A DNA stretch of 10,388 bases from Thalassospiraceae bacterium. Lineage in GTDB: Bacteria > Pseudomonadota > Alphaproteobacteria > Rhodospirillales > Magnetovibrionaceae. Location: NCBI GenBank assembly GCA_030638205.1, contig DAOWFB010000177.1:1-10388 (forward strand). The letters are read 5' to 3'. Shown piece by piece: positions 6,455-10,388 of this stretch; the stretch's first letter is position 1, and each line of letters opens with the position of its first letter. The notes beneath the pieces were generated by a model. It made no database searches. It had not been told where the DNA came from and saw only the letters and a program-made list of their open reading frames with translations. The position numbers and the translations under genes were made by a program.

Positions 6455-7651
6455 GTGACCAAAAAATCAGCAAGGCTATCCCTGATATTTTCATGCTTCG
6501 GGCATACCTACGCACATTTGTTTGCACCCATTTTCTTTGTGGTTGCGCTGGCGTTAGAATCTGAAATGGGCCTAAGCCACGGCGAGGTTGTAAGCTTAAT
6601 TGTTGCGGGCAATGTAATTTATGGCGTTGCCGCACCATTTGCCGGATGGCTTTCTGATAAATGGAATGCAACCGGAATGATGTCGGTTTATTTTATCGGC
6701 ACAGGTATCGCAATGGTATTGACCGGTTTTGCAACATCTCCTTTTACGCTCGCTATTTTTCTTGGCCTCTCTGGTTTGTTTGGCTCCATATATCACCCAG
6801 TAGGAATTGCTTGGCTGGTAAGAAATGCCGTAAACCGTGGAACTGCGCTTGGGATAAATGGTGTTTTTGGCACAATCGGCCCATCGGTTGCAGCGTTAAG
6901 CGCGGGCATCCTTACCCAGACCATAAGCTGGCGTGCGGCATTTATTGTTCCCGGTGTAATGGTCGTCCTTACCGGCATCGCCTTTATAATTATGCTAAAA
7001 CGCGGTGAAATTATAGAAATAAAAAAAGATGTATCACCGCACGCCCCAGCCGCAAAAGCAGACATAATCCGTACCGTGCTGGTGCTGGCCGTTACAATGC
7101 TTTGCACCGGATTAATCTATCAATCGACCAGCCCGGCATTGCCAAAAATGTTTTCAATTCGCCTGGAAGATTTTTTCTCGGGCGGGATTGTGGGCATTTC
7201 GGTGATGGTCGCCATGGTTTATATTGTGGCGGGCGGCTTTCAAATAATTGCCGGGCGGCTTTGTGATATTTATCCGCTGAAACTGGTTTATATAATCAGC
7301 TTTATCGCCCAGATACCCATTATGTTATTTGTCGCCAGCGCCAGCGGAATGTCATTGCTAATTACAGCCATGTTATTGGTTGCGGCTAATCAATCTTCGC
7401 TTCCGGCGGAAAATAGCTTGGTTGCAAGGTATGCTCCGGCCCAGTGGCGAGGGCTTGCTTTTGGATTAAAATTTATCTTGGCATTCGGCGTTAGCAGCAT
7501 GGCGATACTGATGGAGGCATCAATATTTGAATATACCGGAGGATTTTTCTGGTTATTTATTGTGCTTGCCTCAATAGCAACGGTTGGTTTTGCAGCGGCG
7601 TTTTTGCTTCCTTCGGAAAAACCAAAACAAGCCATACAGCCAGCGGAATAA
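6455..7651 (+). CDS. Major facilitator superfamily transporter (Fsr-like efflux type)
   Basis: A 398-residue inner-membrane protein with about 12 hydrophobic segments and a hydrophilic central loop (about 182-203). Motif-A-like GWLSDKW lies at 64-70. The SIYHPVGIAW stretch (111-120) followed by a GTALGINGVFGTIGP segment resembles the fosmidomycin-resistance (Fsr) branch of MFS. The substrate cannot be read from sequence. I chose GTG 6455: it has GAG 7 nt upstream and begins right after the HD-GYP stop at 6450, whereas the longer frame from 6386 would overlap that gene by 65 nt and add residues that match no MFS start. The 4-nt gap suggests co-transcription and coupled translation with the HD-GYP gene; a functional link is not evident. 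Confidence 0.88.
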   Translation: MTKKSARLSLIFSCFGHTYAHLFAPIFFVVALALESEMGLSHGEVVSLIVAGNVIYGVAAPFAGWLSDKWNATGMMSVYFIGTGIAMVLTGFATSPFTLAIFLGLSGLFGSIYHPVGIAWLVRNAVNRGTALGINGVFGTIGPSVAALSAGILTQTISWRAAFIVPGVMVVLTGIAFIIMLKRGEIIEIKKDVSPHAPAAKADIIRTVLVLAVTMLCTGLIYQSTSPALPKMFSIRLEDFFSGGIVGISVMVAMVYIVAGGFQIIAGRLCDIYPLKLVYIISFIAQIPIMLFVASASGMSLLITAMLLVAANQSSLPAENSLVARYAPAQWRGLAFGLKFILAFGVSSMAILMEASIFEYTGGFFWLFIVLASIATVGFAAAFLLPSEKPKQAIQPAE

Positions 7652-7653
7652 GT

Positions 7654-8088
7654 TTATTTCATTAGCCGCTGATATTCAATTTTTACGCAACGATTTTGAA
7701 TTGTTATTAACCCGGCGTTGGTGGCTTTTTCCGATGCCGCATCATTTGTAATATCCAACTGCATCCATACAACTTGAATATTTTTTTCAAGCGCCAGCAA
7801 TATTGCCTCATCACAAACTTTTCCGGCCTGTTCTGAGTTGCGAAATATGTTGACCATGTCACAAGGGGAGGGGACATCAGATAGTTTTGCGTAAACTTTT
7901 TGTCCTAATAATTCCTCACCCGCCAGCCCGGGGTTTACCGGGTAAACCGTGTATCCGTTTTCTAGCAAAAATTTCATTACCCCATAAGATGGGCGCGATG
8001 TATTTGCCGATGCACCGACAAGGGCAATGGTTTTTACACTTTCAAGAATACCGATTATTAGGTCGTCATTTTCACTTTTATTATTCAT
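7654..8088 (-). CDS. CoA-binding domain protein (YccU / CoA_binding_2 family)
   Basis: A 144-residue, single-domain Rossmann-fold protein of the usual family length. The family pattern is intact: IALVGASA (21-28), RPSYGVMKFLLENGY (32-46), YPVNPG (49-54), the DMVNIFR strand (77-83), VVWMQL (106-111) and NRC..IE (132-138). These proteins resemble the CoA-binding domain of succinyl-CoA synthetase, but their physiological role is not established. ATG 8088 comes 3 nt after the stop of the crotonase gene, with no clear Shine-Dalgarno of its own, so it probably relies on translational coupling. Its stop faces the MFS stop with 2 nt between. In Alphaproteobacteria this gene is often found close to the crotonase-rplM-rpsI block. 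Confidence 0.9.
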   Translation of the reverse strand: MNNKSENDDLIIGILESVKTIALVGASANTSRPSYGVMKFLLENGYTVYPVNPGLAGEELLGQKVYAKLSDVPSPCDMVNIFRNSEQAGKVCDEAILLALEKNIQVVWMQLDITNDAASEKATNAGLITIQNRCVKIEYQRLMK

Positions 8089-8091
8089 TTT

Positions 8092-8910
8092 TTATTTTTC
8101 AGATTTTTCTTCTATGTTGCGCCATGTGGGTGGGGCTTTCTTTTCAACAAATGCCTTTATTCCTTCGCGGGCATCATCAAATTGAATATTTTTATTCATT
8201 GTCTGCACCGCCAACGCATATGCGGCATCAATCCCCAACTCGCGTTGTTTATAAAATAGTTCTTTGCCAAGCTTTATGGCGCTGGGTGATTTAGATGCAA
8301 TTTCTAATGCAATGTTTTCAACCTCTGCATTCAATACTTCCGGGCCAACACATCTGCTTACCAGCCCAATTCTTAATGCATCTTCTGCGCTTATAAATCT
8401 TCCGGTAAATGCCATTTCCAATGCGGCTGATTTACCCACGCTGCGTGAAAGCTGAACCAGCGGGGTAGAGCAAAAAAGACCAAGATTTATCCCCGATGTG
8501 GCAAATCGGGCGTGGCTTCCGGCGATGGCGATATCGCACGCCGCAACCAGTTGGCACCCAGCTGCGGTGGCGGTTCCCCCAACGCTGGCAATTACCGGTT
8601 GGGGCAGGCGTTGAATTTTCAACATTATGTCGGTGCAGGCGGAAATTGCGTTTTCAATCTCGGTCTCATTGCCGGTATCGGCAAATTCCATCATTTGCTT
8701 AAGGTCGTGACCGGCAGAAAACGCAACCCCGGCACCACTTAACACCACCACCCTGATTTTTGTATCAGTCACCAGGTTATCCAACTCGGACGAAAGTGCT
8801 GATAAAACCTCACGGCTAAGGGCGTTCATTTGCTTAGGCCGGTTTAGCGTCAGCCACGCAATCTGGTCTTTATCATCCCTCAGGACATATGGTTCGGTAT
8901 CGGTATTCAT
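8092..8910 (-). CDS. ECHDC3-like enoyl-CoA hydratase/isomerase family protein lacking catalytic glutamates
   Basis: A 272-residue crotonase-fold protein. The CoA/oxyanion-hole segment SAGHDLKQM lies at 65-73, and GTATAAGCQLVAACDIAIA at 112-130. Aligned with rat enoyl-CoA hydratase, the catalytic Glu in GGGCELA is Q120, and the second catalytic Glu in PEILLG is G140 (ATSGINLG). The pattern SAGHDLK, AAGCQLVA-CD and GLFCSTP is that of the ECHDC3 subfamily, whose substrate is not settled. Simple crotonase hydration is therefore unlikely. ATG 8910 is fixed by a strong AAGGAG 7 nt upstream. The C-terminal helix region (about 205-272) is complete. The CoA-binding gene follows after 3 nt, so the two are probably co-transcribed. 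General annotation would be enoyl-CoA hydratase. Confidence 0.9.
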   Translation of the reverse strand: MNTDTEPYVLRDDKDQIAWLTLNRPKQMNALSREVLSALSSELDNLVTDTKIRVVVLSGAGVAFSAGHDLKQMMEFADTGNETEIENAISACTDIMLKIQRLPQPVIASVGGTATAAGCQLVAACDIAIAGSHARFATSGINLGLFCSTPLVQLSRSVGKSAALEMAFTGRFISAEDALRIGLVSRCVGPEVLNAEVENIALEIASKSPSAIKLGKELFYKQRELGIDAAYALAVQTMNKNIQFDDAREGIKAFVEKKAPPTWRNIEEKSEK

Positions 8911-9016
8911 GCTGCATCTCCTTAAAATTAGCGGCCATGACGACTGATTATTTGACTACAAGTATGACATATTCTGCATTTTCCGGGATATTCATGTGTT
9001 TTTAAGGGGATATTTT

Positions 9017-9034
9017 ACGGTAAAATAATACCGT
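9017..9034 (+). promoter_or_regulatory. ACGGTA-N6-TACCGT palindrome followed by T tract
   Basis: Perfect 6-bp arms around an AAATAA loop, followed by GTTTTT on the plus strand. It may be an operator (107 bp upstream of the crotonase start) or a weak terminator. The stem is short and no plus-strand gene precedes it. Confidence 0.35.
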
Positions 9035-9038
9035 GTTT

Positions 9039-9053
9039 TTAAGTAATTGAAAA
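9039..9053 (+). repeat. 15-bp direct repeat, copy 1
   Basis: TTAAGTAATTGAAAA, identical to positions 9183-9197, with 144 bp between copy starts. It lies upstream of the proposed rplM promoter. Confidence 0.75.
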
Positions 9054-9071
9054 TAAACACTTATTTATACT

Positions 9072-9096
9072 TTGACGTTGTTTTTGTGGTTGACGT
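9072..9096 (+). repeat. TTGACGT direct repeat with 18-bp period
   Basis: TTGACGTTG (9072-9080) and TTGACGTAG (9090-9098) differ at one of nine positions. Each contains a good -35-like hexamer, so they could be two overlapping promoters or same-face binding sites near one promoter. Confidence 0.5.
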
Positions 9097-9118
9097 AGGT
9101 AGGCGTTAGGGCTAAAAA
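9090..9118 (+). promoter_or_regulatory. Candidate promoter for rplM-rpsI
   Basis: TTGACG (-35, 5 of 6), a 17-bp spacer and TAAAAA (9113-9118, about 4 of 6 for -10). Transcription would start near 9125, leaving a leader of about 90 nt that begins at the first hairpin. The alternative -35 at 9072 has no good -10 at the right distance. Confidence 0.5.
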
Positions 9119-9125
9119 ACGCGCC

Positions 9126-9173
9126 TGCCAAAGGTTTGGCACAAACAAACCACTGGCCCCTGATGTGGGGCCA
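9126..9173 (+). promoter_or_regulatory. Structured rplM 5' leader with two hairpins
   Basis: Hairpin 1 is TGCCAA-AGGT-TTGGCA (9126-9141). Hairpin 2 is TGGCCCC-TGATGT-GGGGCCA (9154-9173), 7 bp and GC-rich, followed by TATTTTA. Both fit in the predicted leader before the ribosome-binding site (GAGG, 9204-9207). L13 represses its own rplM-rpsI operon in E. coli through the leader, so an autoregulatory or attenuator role is plausible here, but it is inferred. Confidence 0.5.
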
Positions 9174-9182
9174 TATTTTAAA

Positions 9183-9197
9183 TTAAGTAATTGAAAA
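9183..9197 (+). repeat. 15-bp direct repeat, copy 2
   Basis: TTAAGTAATTGAAAA, identical to 9039-9053. This copy sits in the leader just before the AAGGA/GAGG ribosome-binding region of rplM. Confidence 0.75.
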
Positions 9198-9213
9198 AAG
9201 GACGAGGTTTTAA

Positions 9214-9678
9214 ATGAAAACCTATTCTGCAAAACCGTCAGACGTTGAAAAGAAATGGTTCATCATCGATGCCGATGGATTGGTTCTTGGACGTATGGCA
9301 AGCATTATTTCCATGCGTCTGCGCGGAAAGCATAAACCCATGTACACCGCCAATATTGATTGCGGCGATAACATCATCGTAATCAACGCTGAAAAGATAA
9401 AACTTACCGGTCGTAAATTGACCGATAAAAAATTCTATTGGCACACCGGTCATCCCGGCGGAATCAAAGAACGCACCATGGAAAAAATTCTTGGTGGCGA
9501 TCACCCGGAACGGGTTGTCCAGAAAGCGGTTGAACGCATGGTTGCTCGCTCACCAATGGGTCGTCAGCAAATGCGTAAACTTCACGTTTATGCAGGAACC
9601 GAACACCCACATCAGGCACAAAGCCCGGAAGTTCTGGATGTTGCATCCATGAACCCGAAAAACAAAAGGAGCGCGTAA
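9214..9678 (+). CDS. rplM: 50S ribosomal protein L13
   Basis: A 154-residue protein of normal alphaproteobacterial length. The L13 core is clear: WFIIDADGLVLGRMAS (15-30), the RLRGKHKPMYTANIDCGD segment (35-52), VINAEKIKLTGRK (56-68), the YWHTGHPGGIK turn (75-85) and the family signature region VERMVARSPMGRQQMRKLHVY (107-127). L13 binds 23S rRNA early in large-subunit assembly. GAGG lies 6 nt before ATG 9214, with a second AAGGA just upstream. rpsI follows after 5 nt, the standard conserved pair. Confidence 0.98.
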   Translation: MKTYSAKPSDVEKKWFIIDADGLVLGRMASIISMRLRGKHKPMYTANIDCGDNIIVINAEKIKLTGRKLTDKKFYWHTGHPGGIKERTMEKILGGDHPERVVQKAVERMVARSPMGRQQMRKLHVYAGTEHPHQAQSPEVLDVASMNPKNKRSA

Positions 9679-9683
9679 GGCCA

Positions 9684-10205
9684 ATGAGTGAAGAAACAAA
9701 AACACTCGAAGACCTGAAAGACATAGTCGCAGGCACCCCGGCAGAAGGCGAAGTTGCAGCAGTAGCAACTGACGCCGTTTCTACCGAAGCAATTGTACGC
9801 GTGCAAAAATTGGACGCACAGGGCCGTGCATACGCAACCGGCAAACGTAAAAATGCCATTGCCCGCGTATGGATCAAACCCGGCAGCGGCAAGATTGTTG
9901 TTAATGGTCGTGAGCAGGAAACATATTTTGCTCGCCCGGTTTTGCGCATGCTTATCAATCAGCCGTTTTCAGAATCTGCCCGCGAAGGCCAGTTCGATGT
10001 TGTGGCAACAGTTACCGGTGGCGGCTTGTCCGGCCAAGCCGGTGCGGTTCGTCATGGTATTTCCAAGGCACTAACCAGCTATGAGCCAACCCTACGTGCG
10101 GTGCTCAAAAAAGGTGGCTTCCTTACTCGTGATAGCCGTGTTGTTGAACGTAAGAAATTCGGTCGCGCTAAAGCCCGCCGAAGCTTCCAGTTCTCGAAAC
10201 GTTAA
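9684..10205 (+). CDS. rpsI: 30S ribosomal protein S9 with alphaproteobacterial N-terminal extension
   Basis: A 173-residue protein; E. coli S9 has 130. The extra part is an acidic, Ala/Glu/Thr-rich N-terminus (about 1-47), as commonly seen in alphaproteobacterial S9. The conserved core starts at YATGKRKNAIARVWIKPG (50-67), continues with GQAGAVRHGISKAL (117-130), and ends in the basic tail RRSFQFSKR (165-173), which reaches toward the P-site tRNA in the ribosome. AAGGAG at 9666-9671 lies inside the end of rplM, 12 nt before the ATG, and a closer AAGG overlaps the rplM stop. Co-translated with rplM. Confidence 0.98.
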   Translation: MSEETKTLEDLKDIVAGTPAEGEVAAVATDAVSTEAIVRVQKLDAQGRAYATGKRKNAIARVWIKPGSGKIVVNGREQETYFARPVLRMLINQPFSESAREGQFDVVATVTGGGLSGQAGAVRHGISKALTSYEPTLRAVLKKGGFLTRDSRVVERKKFGRAKARRSFQFSKR

Positions 10206-10232
10206 TTCCCCTTTATTGGAATTTGTCTTATT

Positions 10233-10267
10233 ATCGGGCATCTCCTTCGGGGGTGCCCGATTTTTTT
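10233..10267 (+). terminator. Strong rho-independent terminator of rplM-rpsI
   Basis: ATCGGGCA pairs with TGCCCGAT (8 bp). After a bulged T, CTCC pairs with GGGG (one T-G wobble) around a TTCG loop closed by C-G, the very stable UUCG tetraloop. Seven T residues follow (10261-10267). It begins 27 nt after the rpsI stop. Confidence 0.93.
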
Positions 10268-10287
10268 GGCGTTTTTTGCCAATTTTT
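10266..10287 (+). terminator. Small second hairpin with T5, backup terminator
   Basis: TTGGC (10266-10270) and GCCAA (10278-10282) form a 5-bp stem with a 7-nt loop, followed by TTTTT. It directly follows the strong terminator, 15 nt before argC. Confidence 0.45.
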
Positions 10288-10302
10288 ATGTGGAATAGTT
10301 AA

Positions 10303-10388
10303 ATGAGCGCAAAAGTATTTATTGATGGTTCGGTCGGCACAACCGGCCTGCAAATCAAATCCCGGCTTGAGGGGCGGGGTGATATTGA
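10303..10388 (+). CDS. argC: N-acetyl-gamma-glutamyl-phosphate reductase, N-terminus only (cut by window end)
   Basis: 28 codons are visible, translating to MSAKVFIDGSVGTTGLQI and on. The FIDG-x-x-GTTGLQI motif is the Rossmann NADP-binding loop of the short, alphaproteobacterial type of ArgC. The enzyme reduces N-acetylglutamyl phosphate to the semialdehyde in arginine synthesis. A GGA lies 8 nt before ATG 10303. Its place after rpsI is the usual alphaproteobacterial order; the double terminator before it suggests a separate transcript, though no clear promoter is visible in the short gap. Confidence 0.88.
   Translation, partial: MSAKVFIDGSVGTTGLQIKSRLEGRGDI

Larger units (their letters stand above)
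8911..9213. other. Divergent intergenic region between crotonase gene and rplM, rich in repeats and hairpins
   Basis: No open frame with a recognisable product is seen. It holds, left to right: the AAGGAG ribosome-binding site of the minus-strand gene (8918-8923), a hairpin-forming palindrome (9017-9034), a 15-bp direct repeat (9039-9053 and 9183-9197), two TTGACGT copies with 18-bp period (9072-9096), a promoter candidate (9090-9118) and two leader hairpins (9126-9141 and 9154-9173). I found no convincing promoter for the minus-strand gene. Confidence 0.6.

Noticed and set aside
7640..7670. Small palindrome around the convergent stops (AATAAGTTTATT) considered as a bidirectional terminator
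   Set aside because: About 5 bp of A-T pairing with almost no loop; it arises from the two facing TAA stops and lacks a stable stem or T tract.
9464..9958. Minus-strand open frame of 164 codons across rplM and rpsI
   Set aside because: Antisense to two certain ribosomal protein genes; the translation has no recognisable domain.
1..10388. CRISPR array, tRNA, rRNA, insertion sequence or phage remains
   Set aside because: No regularly spaced repeats, cloverleaf-like sequence, transposase motifs or terminal inverted repeats were found on either strand by reading.

Overview
The window looks chromosomal and alphaproteobacterial. The right end carries rplM-rpsI followed by argC, with a crotonase-family gene and a small CoA-binding gene on the other side. 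The S9 protein has the long N-terminal extension usual in Alphaproteobacteria, and the ArgC start matches the short alphaproteobacterial type. Base composition leans AT by eye (not counted), so a low-GC Rhodospirillales-like or marine alphaproteobacterium is plausible, but genus cannot be read from this sequence.

Left block (14-3198, minus strand): a two-gene unit. An ExeA/GspA/MshM-type AAA ATPase with a membrane segment and a C-terminal peptidoglycan-binding domain is followed 8 nt later by a protein with a GspB-like N-terminus, a proline-rich linker and a C-terminal TPR domain. Such pairs normally help a secretin or pilus machine cross the cell wall. A promoter-like sequence with an overlapping inverted repeat lies just upstream.

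Centre block (3335-7651): a soluble hybrid histidine kinase (REC-HisKA-HATPase-REC, minus strand) is divergent from a REC-HD-GYP response regulator (plus strand), a predicted c-di-GMP phosphodiesterase. The intergenic region contains a promoter for the kinase, a 14-bp perfect palindrome and a terminator-like hairpin. The promoter position argues that the kinase starts at ATG 4927 and not at the upstream GTG at 5035. An MFS transporter follows the HD-GYP gene after 4 nt, with a GTG start. A natural reading is phosphorelay control of c-di-GMP beside genes for an envelope machine; that link is inferred from position only.

Right block (7654-10388): the MFS gene meets, tail to tail with 2 nt between, a minus-strand pair made of an ECHDC3-like crotonase homologue lacking both classical catalytic glutamates and a CoA_binding_2 protein. 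A 303-nt intergenic region rich in repeats and hairpins leads into rplM-rpsI, which ends in a strong UUCG-capped terminator backed by a second small hairpin. argC then begins and is cut by the window edge.

No tRNA, rRNA, CRISPR array, insertion sequence or phage gene was seen. The region is mostly ordinary core genome. The items most worth a second look are the GspB/TPR hybrid, the catalytically altered crotonase, and the structured control regions at 3231-3270, 5003-5230 and 9017-9197.
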